This document shows positions 51,954 through 62,346 of a stretch of 64,000 nucleotides of DNA, piece by piece. Each line of letters begins with the position of its first letter. The first letter of the stretch is position 1. This stretch comes from JADLBR01 sp964651705. GTDB taxonomy: Bacteria; Verrucomicrobiota; Verrucomicrobiia; JADLBR01. The translations under genes were made by a program, and so were the position numbers. The notes under the pieces were generated by a model. That model ran no database searches. It saw only the letters and a program-made list of their open reading frames with translations, and had not been told where the DNA came from. The stretch is taken from contig CAZYWZ010000013.1 in the NCBI GenBank assembly GCA_964651705.1, positions 22,074-86,073 of the forward strand. The letters run 5' to 3'.

Positions 51954-54256
51954 TATCGCCCCGGGCCCCGCGCCGCCGTTTCCCCGGAAAACTGGCCGGC
52001 GACCTCATCGGGGCGATCGCTCAGCGACCATCCGGTCCTGATGCCCAATACGAACCACCCGAGGACCAGGACGCCCACGCCGAAAATCGTATCCCCGATC
52101 ACCCGCAGCCACCGGAAAGTCTCCATGATGCCCTGCTGCATGAATTCGGCCGACCGCGCCCACCACATGCCCTCGTTCACGCTGGCCACCGTCTGCATCA
52201 GCCCCCGCGGCAGGTCCGAGAGCAGCACCATGAGCGCCAGGCCCGCGTTGATGGACCAGAACGCGAATGCCAGCGGCCCGGCCCGCCACGCCCGGTGCGG
52301 CGTCAGCCCCTTGAGGCAGAATAGCATCAGCCCGATGCCGAGCATCCCGTACACGCCGAACAGGGCCGTGTGGCCGTGGACCGCCGTGGTATTGAGCCCC
52401 TGCATGTAGTACAGCGCTATCGGCGGGTTGATGAGGAAACCGAAGAGCCCGGCCCCCACCAGGTTCCAGAAGGCCACGGCCACGAAACAGTAGATCGGCC
52501 AGCGGTACGCCGCGACCCAGGGCCGTGCGCGGGAGAGCGTGAGGTTCTCGTAGGCCTCGAACCCGATCAGCACCAGCGGCACCACCTCCAGCGCGCTGAA
52601 CACGGCCCCCAGCGCCATCACCGCCGTCGGCGTCCCGCTGAAATAGAGGTGGTGGAATGTGCCGATGATTCCCCCCGATAGAAATATCGTCGTGGAAAAC
52701 AGCACCGCGGCCGTGGCCGTCGCCGTCCGCAGCAGGCCCATCCGGGTGAAGAGGAAGGCGATGACCACCGTCGCAAATACCTCGAAGAATCCCTCGACCC
52801 AGAGGTGCACGACCCACCAGCGCCAATACTCGGCCAGCGCGTAATGCGTCTGCCGCCCCCACATCAGGCCCGCCCCGTAGAAGAGGGCGATGGCCGCCGA
52901 GGCGATCAGGAACAGCGCCAGCAGGTGACGGTGCTCGCCCGGTCGCCGTATCGCTGGCCACATGGCCCGCCCCATCAGCAGGAGCCAGAGCCACAACCCC
53001 ACGAACAGGAAAATTTGCCAGAAACGCCCGAGATCCACGTATTCGTAACCCTGGTGCCCGAACCAGAAATTCGCCGCCAGCCCCATGCGCTGGCGCGTGC
53101 CGTACCACGTCCCGAACATCGAGCCGATCACGATGAGCAAAAGGCAGGCGAATAGGAAATTCACCCCCGCGCGCTGGAACCTCGGCTCGTGCCCCGAGAC
53201 CGCCGGGGCCATGAACAGCCCGGTGGCCAGCCATGCGGTGGCTATCCAGAAGATGGCCAACTGGGTGTGCCACGTCCGCGTCACCGAATAGGGCAGCCAC
53301 TCGGCCAGCGGGATGCCGTAGAAACCGCCCCCCTCCACGCCATAGTGCGCGGTCACCACGCCCATGATCACCTGCACCAAGATCAGCGCGGCCACCACCC
53401 AGAAGTATTTCAGGGTCGCGCGCATCGATGGCGTCGGCCTGAGCCCCAAAAGCGGATCCTCCTCAGGCAATTCCCCGGGCGCCTCTTCCCCGTGCTTCAG
53501 CACCGCGTAGTACCACGCCAGCGCCCCGACGCCCGCCAGCAGCAGCACGAAACTGGCCACCGACCACAGGATGCTCGAACCGGTCGGGACGTTGGCCACC
53601 AGCGGCTCGGGCGGCCAATTCTGCGTGTAGCTGATCGCCTCGCCCGGCCGATTGGCCGCGCAGGCCCACGCCGACCAGAAGAAAAATGCCGCCATCTGTT
53701 GCCGCCGCACCGGATCCCGCAGCACGTTGCCCGGTATCGCGTACGCCTCCCGCAGTTCCGCCAGCCCGGGGTCGTCGCTGAAAAGCCGGGTGTAGTGGCC
53801 CGCCACCGCCCGGATCGCCTCCCCGCGATCCTCGGACACCACCAGATCCCCCGTCCCCGGATCGTGGGTGTTGGTCCGCACCTCCGCCTGTAACCTCGCC
53901 CGCAGCGCGGCCTGCTCCGGCGCTGGCAGCTCCCCGTAGGTCCCGCCGGATTGCGCCTTCGCCCAGTGCTCCAATAGCCAGACCGATTCCCGGTGCAGCC
54001 AGTCCGCCGACCAGTCCGGCGCCACGTACGCCCCATGCCCCCACACCGATCCCATCTGCTGCCCGCCCGCCGATTGCCACACGTTCTGCCCATCGAGGAT
54101 GTCTTGCCTCGTGAACAGCACGGCACCGCCCTCGGTGATCACCCGCGTCGGGATCGGCGGCATCTTGTGGTACAGGTCATTGCCGTAGTAGATCAGCACC
54201 GCAAATGAACCGACGATCACCGCCCCGAGACTCATCCAGAGCTTCCTGTAGTTCAT
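51953..54256 (-). CDS. norZ: Quinol-dependent nitric oxide reductase
   Basis: 767 residues, the length of single-subunit qNOR. It reduces two NO to N2O with electrons from quinol in the inner membrane. The N-terminal extension (cytochrome-c-like fold without heme) has LFTRQDILDGQNVWQSAGGQ and MGSVWGHGAYVAPDWSADWL, typical of NorZ. The catalytic subunit has about twelve helices with metal-ligand histidines in WVVHLWVEGFFEVFATV, IIGTFHHLYFSGTP and VHGHTALFGVYGMLG; the Glu of HLWVEGFFE is expected near the non-heme iron. It follows nsrR by 4 bp, consistent with NO-inducible detoxification. Confidence 0.95.
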   Translation of the reverse strand: MNYRKLWMSLGAVIVGSFAVLIYYGNDLYHKMPPIPTRVITEGGAVLFTRQDILDGQNVWQSAGGQQMGSVWGHGAYVAPDWSADWLHRESVWLLEHWAKAQSGGTYGELPAPEQAALRARLQAEVRTNTHDPGTGDLVVSEDRGEAIRAVAGHYTRLFSDDPGLAELREAYAIPGNVLRDPVRRQQMAAFFFWSAWACAANRPGEAISYTQNWPPEPLVANVPTGSSILWSVASFVLLLAGVGALAWYYAVLKHGEEAPGELPEEDPLLGLRPTPSMRATLKYFWVVAALILVQVIMGVVTAHYGVEGGGFYGIPLAEWLPYSVTRTWHTQLAIFWIATAWLATGLFMAPAVSGHEPRFQRAGVNFLFACLLLIVIGSMFGTWYGTRQRMGLAANFWFGHQGYEYVDLGRFWQIFLFVGLWLWLLLMGRAMWPAIRRPGEHRHLLALFLIASAAIALFYGAGLMWGRQTHYALAEYWRWWVVHLWVEGFFEVFATVVIAFLFTRMGLLRTATATAAVLFSTTIFLSGGIIGTFHHLYFSGTPTAVMALGAVFSALEVVPLVLIGFEAYENLTLSRARPWVAAYRWPIYCFVAVAFWNLVGAGLFGFLINPPIALYYMQGLNTTAVHGHTALFGVYGMLGIGLMLFCLKGLTPHRAWRAGPLAFAFWSINAGLALMVLLSDLPRGLMQTVASVNEGMWWARSAEFMQQGIMETFRWLRVIGDTIFGVGVLVLGWFVLGIRTGWSLSDRPDEVAGQFSGETAARGPGR

Positions 54257-54260
54257 GGCG

Positions 54261-54692
54261 TCATATCCCCAGCATCTCCCTCACCCCAGACGGCCGCCTC
54301 AAGAGATCGGCCAACGTATAGTCATCCAGCACCGCAAAAAACGCTCCCGCCGCCTCGTCCAATGCGTCCTTCAATCGACAGACCGGCAGGATCCGGCAGC
54401 GCCTGCCGTCCCTCTCCCGGCAATCGATCACGAACTCCGACTCCTCGCCCAGCCGAACCACCTCGCCCAGACCGATCGCCTCGGGCGCCCGCCCCAGCGT
54501 GAACCCTCCCCCAACCCCACGCCGCGTCGCCAGATACCCGCCCCGGCCCAGATCGTGCACCACCTTCACCAGATGATGGCGCGAAATCCCAAATGCCTCG
54601 CCCACCTCCTCCACCGTCACCAGTTCCGGACGGCGCAACCCCGCGTGCATCAGCACCCGCAGCGAGTAATCCGTGTACCGGCTCAGCCGCAT
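54261..54692 (-). CDS. nsrR: NsrR-type Rrf2 family nitric-oxide-sensing repressor
   Basis: 143 residues. The winged-helix Rrf2 domain (RLSRYTDYSLRVLMHAGL, VGEAFGISRHHLVKVVHDLG, RRGVGGGFTLGRAPE) is followed by the three cysteines that hold the Fe-S cluster in NsrR (C91, C99, C105; DCRERDGRRCRILPVC). Rrf2 repressors of this type lose DNA binding when NO attacks the cluster. I chose the second ATG (54692): GGAAGG lies seven bases before it but only one base before the first ATG (54698). The position directly upstream of norZ and next to a perfect NsrR-type palindrome supports NO-specific function. Confidence 0.92.
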   Translation of the reverse strand: MRLSRYTDYSLRVLMHAGLRRPELVTVEEVGEAFGISRHHLVKVVHDLGRGGYLATRRGVGGGFTLGRAPEAIGLGEVVRLGEESEFVIDCRERDGRRCRILPVCRLKDALDEAAGAFFAVLDDYTLADLLRRPSGVREMLGI

Positions 54693-54734
54693 GACCATAC
54701 CTTCCCCCCCGATACCGCCGGATGCAAGCTTTTT

Positions 54735-54751
54735 ATGTATTTGAAATACAT
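54735..54751. promoter_or_regulatory. NsrR operator
   Basis: ATGTATTT-G-AAATACAT, a perfect 17-bp palindrome matching the NsrR consensus half-site ATGYATTT. It lies 43 bp upstream of the nsrR start and 25 bp upstream of the divergent PLP-enzyme start. It overlaps a TTGAAA hexamer (54741-54746) that, with TAGCCT (54763-54768, 16-bp spacer), may be the promoter of the divergent gene. Confidence 0.85.
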
Positions 54752-54775
54752 GTTTTGCGCGGTAGCCTCGATTTT

Positions 54776-56299
54776 ATGAGTGCGCCACGGCCCAGATCGA
54801 GCGTCCCCGGCCTCGCCACCCGCTGCATCCACGCGGGCACGCATGATGACCGGGCCACCGGCGGGGCGTGCAGCCCCCTCTTCACTTCGACCGCCTATCG
54901 CTTCCCCAACCAGGCCAACGAGAACGTCTACCCGCGCTACTTCAACACCCCCAACCAGCGGGCCGTCGCCCGAAAACTCGCCTCGCTCGAACAGGGCGAG
55001 GACGCGATCATCCTCGGCTCGGGAATGGCGGCGATCTCGACGCTGCTCTTCTCGCGGCTCGGGCCGGGCGATCATGCCGTGTTCCAGGCCGACCTGTACG
55101 GCGGCACCCACCGCCTCGTCACGCAGAGATTGCCGCGCGTGGGCGCCGACATTTCCTTCGTCCGGACCGTTGACGAGTTCGCGGCGGCCATGCGGCCGCA
55201 GACGCGCCTCCTCTACGTCGAATCGCCCTCCAACCCCCTGCTCCGCTGCGTGGATCTGGCAGCCATCGCCCGCCTGGGGCGCGACCGCGGCGCGCTGACA
55301 GTGATCGACAACACCTTCGCGACGCCGGTCAACCAGAATCCGATACCCCTCGGTTTTAACGTCGTGATTCACAGCGCCACCAAGTACCTCAACGGCCACA
55401 GCGACGTCTGCGCGGGCGCCATGATCGCCTCGGAGTCCATCATTGCAGAACTGCGCGACGTCGCCATGGACCACGGGGGCGCGCCCGACGCCCATGCCTG
55501 CCACCAGCTCGAGCGCGGCCTCAAGACCCTGGCCCTCCGGGTGCGCGCACATAATGAAAACGCCGGGCGGCTCGCGCGTTTTCTGCGCTCCCATCCGGCC
55601 GTCCGGCGGGTCTACTACCCGGGCCTTCCCGATCACCCCGATCACGCGATCGCCGCGCGCCAGATGCGGGGATTCGGCGGCATGCTCTCCTTCGAGCTCC
55701 GCGAACCGAACGGCGCGGGCCGGCTGTTGGAGCGCCTCCGTGTGGCGACGCCCGCCCTCAGCCTCGGGGGCGTCGAGACCCTCGTCTGCCTTCCCGCCCA
55801 GACCTCCCATCGCCTCATGACGCCCGAGCACCGGGCGCGCGCGGGCATCCCCGACGGCCTCGTGCGCGTCTCGGTCGGCATCGAGGATATCGAAGACCTG
55901 ATCGAGGATTTCTCTCGCGCCCTCGCCCACCTCCGGTCGCACCACGCCAGCCCCGACGCCGGGACGGCCCTTCCCACGCGCGATCGCACGCCTGCTGGAA
56001 CCGGCTCCCCGGCCCTGCCGACGGTCACCCACGACATCGCCCGCCGCCGGTTCGAATTGTCGCCCGACGGTGGCCCCCCCGCATTCTTGCGCTACGAGCA
56101 CGAGGGCGATCGCGTCGCCTTTTGCCACACCGAGGTCCCGGCCGAAATGCGACATCGTGGAATCGCGGGGATCTTGACCCGGGCCGCCCTCGACGAGGCC
56201 CGCCGCGCGGGATGGACGATCGTGCCCCGGTGCACTTACGTCGCCGGGTTCCTTCGACGCCACCCCGAATACGCCACTCTCTCGTACCCCCGCACATGA
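54776..56299 (+). CDS. Cys/Met-metabolism PLP enzyme fused to a YjdJ-type GNAT acetyltransferase
   Basis: 507 residues. Residues 1 to about 395 are a cystathionine gamma-synthase/methionine gamma-lyase family enzyme: TRCIHAGTHDDRATGGACSP, YPRYFNTPNQRAVARKLASL, LGSGMAAISTLLFSRLGPGD, DNTFATPVNQNPIPLGFNVV and the PLP lysine in HSATKYLNGHSDVCAGAM. After a Thr/Pro linker, the last 85 residues form a compact acetyltransferase (FELSPDGGPPAFLRYEHEGD, EVPAEMRHRGIAGILTRAAL, CTYVAGFLRRHPEYATL) like YjdJ. Which reaction the PLP domain performs cannot be told from sequence. The ATG is 7 nt after a TAGCCT box, and the NsrR operator overlaps the -35. Confidence 0.9.
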   Translation: MSAPRPRSSVPGLATRCIHAGTHDDRATGGACSPLFTSTAYRFPNQANENVYPRYFNTPNQRAVARKLASLEQGEDAIILGSGMAAISTLLFSRLGPGDHAVFQADLYGGTHRLVTQRLPRVGADISFVRTVDEFAAAMRPQTRLLYVESPSNPLLRCVDLAAIARLGRDRGALTVIDNTFATPVNQNPIPLGFNVVIHSATKYLNGHSDVCAGAMIASESIIAELRDVAMDHGGAPDAHACHQLERGLKTLALRVRAHNENAGRLARFLRSHPAVRRVYYPGLPDHPDHAIAARQMRGFGGMLSFELREPNGAGRLLERLRVATPALSLGGVETLVCLPAQTSHRLMTPEHRARAGIPDGLVRVSVGIEDIEDLIEDFSRALAHLRSHHASPDAGTALPTRDRTPAGTGSPALPTVTHDIARRRFELSPDGGPPAFLRYEHEGDRVAFCHTEVPAEMRHRGIAGILTRAALDEARRAGWTIVPRCTYVAGFLRRHPEYATLSYPRT

Positions 56300-56420
56300 A
56301 TCGCCGATCCCCATCGAAGGCGCCCGCCGGCGCGAGATCCCGGCGGCGTCCACCCATGCTCGCCCAGTCCCGCGAGTTTGAACTTGCGCCGCCCTCCCCC
56401 TCGATTAGTTTTCGTCCGTC

Positions 56421-56933
56421 ATGAGCGGCGGCGAGTATGCATACAACTCCAAGGTCGAGGGCAACGTCGTCCTCACCCAGCTCGACGCCGCCGTCGCCTG
56501 GATCCGAAGGAATTCTCTCTGGCCCATGCCCATGGGCCTCGCCTGCTGCGCGATCGAGATGATGGCGGCCGCCTGTTCCCGCTTCGACATCGCGCGCTTC
56601 GGGGCCGAGGTGATGCGCTTCTCCCCCCGCCAGGCCGATCTCCTGATCGTCTCGGGCACCGTCACGTACAAGATGGCCCTCGCGGTCAAGCGGATCTACG
56701 ACCAGATGCCGGCGCCGAAGTGGGTCATCGCCATGGGGGCGTGCGCGTCGACCGGCGGGATGTACCGGAGCTACGCCGTGCTGCAGGGGATCGATCGCCT
56801 GCTGCCCGTCGACGTCTATATCTCCGGCTGCCCGCCGCGCCCCGAGGCCCTGCTCGAGGGCCTCATGAGACTGCAGGAGAAGATCGACCGCACGGCCTCG
56901 GCCCGCGCCGTCTTCGAGAAGGCCCCCGCCTGA
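56421..56933 (+). CDS. nuoB: NADH-quinone oxidoreductase subunit B
   Basis: 170 residues. This peripheral-arm subunit carries cluster N2, the last Fe-S centre before quinone. Ligand region MGLACCAIEMMAAACSRFDI gives the tandem cysteines, with MGACASTGGMYRSY and YISGCPPRPEALLEGL supplying the others. The length is near that of short NuoB proteins. It is the first gene of a six-gene nuo run; nuoA, which normally precedes it, is absent. Confidence 0.96.
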   Translation: MSGGEYAYNSKVEGNVVLTQLDAAVAWIRRNSLWPMPMGLACCAIEMMAAACSRFDIARFGAEVMRFSPRQADLLIVSGTVTYKMALAVKRIYDQMPAPKWVIAMGACASTGGMYRSYAVLQGIDRLLPVDVYISGCPPRPEALLEGLMRLQEKIDRTASARAVFEKAPA

Positions 56934-56937
56934 CGCC

Positions 56938-57510
56938 ATGAATCGCGAGAATCTGAAGGCGCGTCTGCACGGCGAGTTCCCGGGGCTGGTCACCATGCCC
57001 CCCGAATTCCGCGGCGAGACCACCCTGCTCGTCGGCGACGCCTCCCGGCTGCCCGAGGTTCTCCGCTTCCTAGAACGCGAGTGCGCCTTCAACTACCTCG
57101 TCGATATCACCTCCGTCGACCACATGGGCGATGACCCGCGGTTCGAGCTGGTCTACGAGCTGTATTCCTACGGCGCCTCGCAACACCTGCGGGTCAAGGC
57201 CCGCGTGCCCGAGGAATCCCCCGAGGCCCCGAGCGTCTGCGACATCTGGCCCGCCGCCAACTGGCACGAGCGCGAGATCTTCGACATGATGGGCATCCGC
57301 TTCGCCGGCCATCCCGACCTGCGCCGCATCCTCATGTGGGACGGATACCCCCACCATCCCCTCCGAAAGGATTTCCCCCTCGAGGGCCTCCCCAGCGACT
57401 CCCCCGACGGCCACTTCACCCGGCCCGCGCCCATGGACGGCGGGCCCTTCGTCACCCAACCCGGCGACCTCGCCCACGAGCGAGAGCCCAGATCCAAGAC
57501 CCCCCTGTGA
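56938..57510 (+). CDS. nuoC: NADH-quinone oxidoreductase subunit C
   Basis: 190 residues of the 30-kDa subunit, which packs against NuoD and NuoB in the peripheral arm. Conserved blocks are FNYLVDITSVDHMGDDPRFE, ICDIWPAANWHEREIFDMMG-like (VCDIWPAANWHEREIFDMM), HPDLRRILMWDGYPHHPLRK and DFPLEGLPSD. It starts 4 bp after nuoB. Its stop overlaps the nuoD start as GTGA. Confidence 0.95.
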   Translation: MNRENLKARLHGEFPGLVTMPPEFRGETTLLVGDASRLPEVLRFLERECAFNYLVDITSVDHMGDDPRFELVYELYSYGASQHLRVKARVPEESPEAPSVCDIWPAANWHEREIFDMMGIRFAGHPDLRRILMWDGYPHHPLRKDFPLEGLPSDSPDGHFTRPAPMDGGPFVTQPGDLAHEREPRSKTPL

Positions 57511-58760
57511 GCCAGGCACCCAACGAGTTCGAGATGCCCGATCTCGCCGCGCGTTTCGCCCGCCACGCGGAGGCCTATAACGCCGCGCGCCCCGAGGCCG
57601 AGCGCCTCGTGCTCAATGTCGGACCCTCCCACCCCACCACCCACGGCGTCCTCCGCCTCGTCCTCGAACTCGACGGCGAGACGATCGTGCGCGCCGAACC
57701 CGACATCGGCTACCTCCATCGCGGCGACGAGAAGATCGCCGAGAACATGACCTACAACCAGTTCGTGCCGTACACCGACCGGCTCGACTACATCGCCCCG
57801 CTGGCCAACAACGTCGCCTACGCGCTCGCCGTCGAGAAGCTCCTGGGCTGGGAACTCCCCCCCCGCGGCCAGGCCATCCGCGTCATCTGCTGCGAGATGG
57901 CGCGCATCTCCTCCCACCTCCTCGGCGTCGGCTGCTTCGCCATGGATTGTGGCGCCATGACCGTCTTCCTGTACACCTTCACCGAGCGCGAGACCCTCTA
58001 CAACCTCATCGAGATGCTCACCGGCGCCCGCTTCACCACCGCCTACACCCGGATCGGCGGCATGACGCGCGATCTGCCCGACGGTTTCGTGCCGGCGCTC
58101 CGACAGTTTCTCGATGCCCTCCCCGGCCGCCTCGACGAGGTCGATCGCCTCATCTCCCGCAACCGCATCTTCGTGGACCGCACCAAGGACATCGGCGTGA
58201 TCCACCGCGACGACGCCGTCGCCCACGGCCTCTCCGGGCCCAACTTCCGCGCCTCCGGAATCGAGTTCGACCTCCGCCGCCGCCACCCGTACCTCGGCTA
58301 CGAGAGATACGATTTCGAGATCCCGGTCGGCTCCGTCGGCGACTGCTACGACCGCTACTTCTGCCGCCTCCAGGAGATCCGCGAGAGCGCGAAGATCCTG
58401 CGCCAGGTGCTCGATGCCCTTCCCTCCGGCCCCATCTGCGCCCACGAGGGCAAGGGCGTCCTGCCCCCCAAGGATAAGGTCCTCACCCGCATGGAGGAAC
58501 TCATCCACCAGTTCATGCTGGTCACCGCCGGCGTCGATGTCCCGCCCGGTGAGGTCTATTTCGCGCACGAGAACCCCAAGGGCGAGCTCGGCTTCTACAT
58601 CTGCAGCAAGGGCGGCGGCACGCCGTACCGCCTGAAGATCCGCGCCCCCTCCTTCGTCAACCTGAGCATCCTGCCGAAATTGCTCCCCGGCCACATGATC
58701 GCGGACGTGGCCGCGATCCTCGGCTCTCTCGACTTCGTCATGGGGGAATCCGACCGATGA
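57507..58760 (+). CDS. nuoD: NADH-quinone oxidoreductase subunit D
   Basis: 417 residues of the 49-kDa subunit forming the quinone site with NuoB. Signature blocks: LNVGPSHPTTHGVLRLVLEL, DIGYLHRGDEKIAENMTYNQ, DRLDYIAPLANNVAYALAVE, TRIGGMTRDLPDGF and GVYFAHENPKGELGFY-like EVYFAHENPKGELGFYICSK. The hydrogenase-type Cys ligands are missing, as normal for NuoD. I chose the GTG that overlaps the nuoC stop; an ATG nine codons later (57534) is a possible alternative. Confidence 0.95.
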   Translation: MSQAPNEFEMPDLAARFARHAEAYNAARPEAERLVLNVGPSHPTTHGVLRLVLELDGETIVRAEPDIGYLHRGDEKIAENMTYNQFVPYTDRLDYIAPLANNVAYALAVEKLLGWELPPRGQAIRVICCEMARISSHLLGVGCFAMDCGAMTVFLYTFTERETLYNLIEMLTGARFTTAYTRIGGMTRDLPDGFVPALRQFLDALPGRLDEVDRLISRNRIFVDRTKDIGVIHRDDAVAHGLSGPNFRASGIEFDLRRRHPYLGYERYDFEIPVGSVGDCYDRYFCRLQEIRESAKILRQVLDALPSGPICAHEGKGVLPPKDKVLTRMEELIHQFMLVTAGVDVPPGEVYFAHENPKGELGFYICSKGGGTPYRLKIRAPSFVNLSILPKLLPGHMIADVAAILGSLDFVMGESDR

Positions 58761-58812
58761 GACCGCGCCCCCGACCCATCGTCCTCCGGCAGCCGTCTCG
58801 CGCGAGATCACG

Positions 58813-59331
58813 ATGAGCCACTCACCCACACCGGATTGCGACGCCCCGGCCCTCCCGCCCGATTTCGAGGGCCGGGCCGACGAGATCATCGCGCGCTATC
58901 CCGTCTCGAGGCGCAGCGCGGCGCTGCCACTGCTCCACCTCTGGCAGGATACCTTTGGCTTCGTCTCCGGTCCCGGGATCGAATGGATTGCCGCCAGATT
59001 GGGCCTCGGGCCCATCAATGTCCTGGAGCTCGTCACGTTCTACCCGATGTTCCGGCAGGCCCCCATAGGGCGCCGCCACATCCGCGTCTGCCGCACCCTC
59101 TCCTGCGCCCTCGCCGGCGCCCAGGACCTATTCGCCGAACTCTGCCGCCGCACCGGCGCCACGGGCGACCCCCACGGGCCGATCACCTCCCCCGACGGCG
59201 AGTTCACCATCGAATTCGTCGAGTGCCTCGCCAGCTGTGGCACCGCACCCGTCGCGATGCTCGGTGACCAGCTCATCGAGTCCGCCAACCGCCCGGAGAA
59301 GATCGAGGCCTGCCTCGGCCGAAAAGTCTGA
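58813..59331 (+). CDS. nuoE: NADH-quinone oxidoreductase subunit E
   Basis: 172 residues, a thioredoxin-like subunit holding [2Fe-2S] cluster N1a. Cysteine ligands lie in VCRTLSCALAGA and VECLASCGTAPVAMLGDQL. The N-terminal helical part (EIIARYPVSRRSAALPLLHL, VLELVTFYPMFRQAPIGRR) is typical. It pairs with NuoF in the NADH dehydrogenase module. A 52-bp gap separates it from nuoD. Confidence 0.95.
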   Translation: MSHSPTPDCDAPALPPDFEGRADEIIARYPVSRRSAALPLLHLWQDTFGFVSGPGIEWIAARLGLGPINVLELVTFYPMFRQAPIGRRHIRVCRTLSCALAGAQDLFAELCRRTGATGDPHGPITSPDGEFTIEFVECLASCGTAPVAMLGDQLIESANRPEKIEACLGRKV

Positions 59332-59335
59332 CGCC

Positions 59336-60692
<1,357 letters not shown>

Positions 60693-60703
<11 letters not shown>

Positions 60704-62342
60704 TCCGCAGCCGCAGCAAGAGACCGTATCCGTCCAGATCGACGGCGAGTGGGTCCACGTCCCGAAAGGGACCAACGTGATCGAGGCCGCCAGACTCCAC
60801 GGCAAGTTCATCCCCCACTACTGCTACCACCCCAAGCTCGAGGTCGTCGGCAATTGCCGCATGTGCCTCGTCGAGATCGGCATGCCCAAGCTCGGCCCGG
60901 ACCGCCAGCCCGCGCGGGGCGCCGACGGCTCGCCCGAGATCGCCTGGAACCCGCGCCCCCAGATCGGCTGCGCCACCGCGGTCGCCGAGGGCATGGGGAT
61001 CCGCACGAATTCCCCCCTCGTCGAGGAGTGCCGCCGCGGCGTCATGGAGTTCCTCCTGATCAATCACCCGCTGGACTGCCCCATCTGCGACCAGGCCGGC
61101 GAGTGCCGCCTGCAGGAGTTCTCCCTGGAATACGGCAGCGCATCGAGCCGGTTCGTCGAGCAGAAGGTCAAGAAACCCAAGCGCGTCGATATCGGGAAAA
61201 ACATCCTCCTCGATGACGAGCGATGCATCCTGTGCTCGCGCTGCATCCGTTTCGCCCGCGACATCGCGAAGGAAGACGTCCTCGGCTTCACCGGCCGCGG
61301 CAGCCACACCACCCTTTCGATCCACCCCGGCCGCCGCTTCGACAGCAACTACTCCCTCAACACCGTCGATATCTGCCCCGTCGGCGCCCTCACGAGCAAA
61401 GACTTCCGCTTCAAGATGCGGGTCTGGTTCCTCAAGGAGACCCAGGGCATCTGCACGACCTGCGGCACCGGATGCAATGTCACCATCGCCTCCCGCGAGG
61501 GCGTCGTCCACCGCCTCACCCCACGCGAGAACGGGGCCGTCAACCAGTGCTGGATGTGCGACCGCGGGCGCCTCAACTTCCATTATCTCCACGCGCCCGA
61601 ACGCATCACCGCGCCCACCGCCCGCGTCAACGGCAAGCCCCTCCCCGCGGAGTGGCCCGATGCCATCGCGCAGATCTCCGCCTCCCTCGCCGACCTCGCC
61701 CCGGACGAGATCGCGATCCTCGCCTCCGCCAGGATGACCAACGAGGAACTCTTCCTCCTATCGCTCCTCCGCGAACGCCTCGGCGGCGATGCCGTGCCCT
61801 GCGACGTCATCCCCCGCCCACAAGAGGCCGACCACCTCCTGGTCTGCGACGACGGCAACCCCAACTCCCGCGGCGCCCGCCTCCTCGGAGTCTCCTCGGA
61901 TGGACGGCGCCTGCCCGAGATCCGCAAGGCCATCGAGTCCGGTCGCGCCAAGGCCGTCCTCGCTTTTCACGAGGACTTGGCCGACGCCGGCGTCGCCCGC
62001 GACGCGCTGCTGAAGATCCCCGCCCTGATCGCCATCGCCATGCTGCCTAACGCGACCACCGCCGCAGCCAAATTCGTGCTCCCGGGCGCCGGATTCGCCG
62101 AAAAGCGCGGCTCGATGATCAACGTCGGCGCCCGCATCCAGCGCCTCAACCGCGCCACGCCCCCGCCCGCCTCCGCCCGCGACGACTGGGAGATCCTCAA
62201 CGAACTCCTCGCCTCCCTCGGTGCCACGCGATTCACGGATGTCGCCGCCGTCTTCGCCGCCTTGGCGCAACGCCACGCCCCCCTCCGCGGCCTCTCCCTC
62301 TCCCGCATCGGCGACCTCGGGCAACCCATCGAGGCCCCCTGA
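60693..62342 (+). CDS. nuoG: NADH-quinone oxidoreductase subunit G (short form)
   Basis: 549 residues, shorter than E. coli NuoG (about 900). N-terminal [2Fe-2S] ligands are in HYCYHPKLEVVGNCRMCLVE and IGCATAVAEG, the His/Cys-ligated cluster in HPLDCPICDQAGECRLQEF, and [4Fe-4S] ligands in CILCSRCIRFARD with CPVGALTSKD. A further CTTCGTGCNVTIASREG marks the start of the molybdopterin-oxidoreductase-like part, which is truncated and ends near PGAGFAEKRGSMINVGARIQ. Such short NuoG forms occur outside Proteobacteria. No nuoHIJKLMN follows; the next gene is convergent. Confidence 0.95.
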
Positions 62343-62346
62343 CGTC

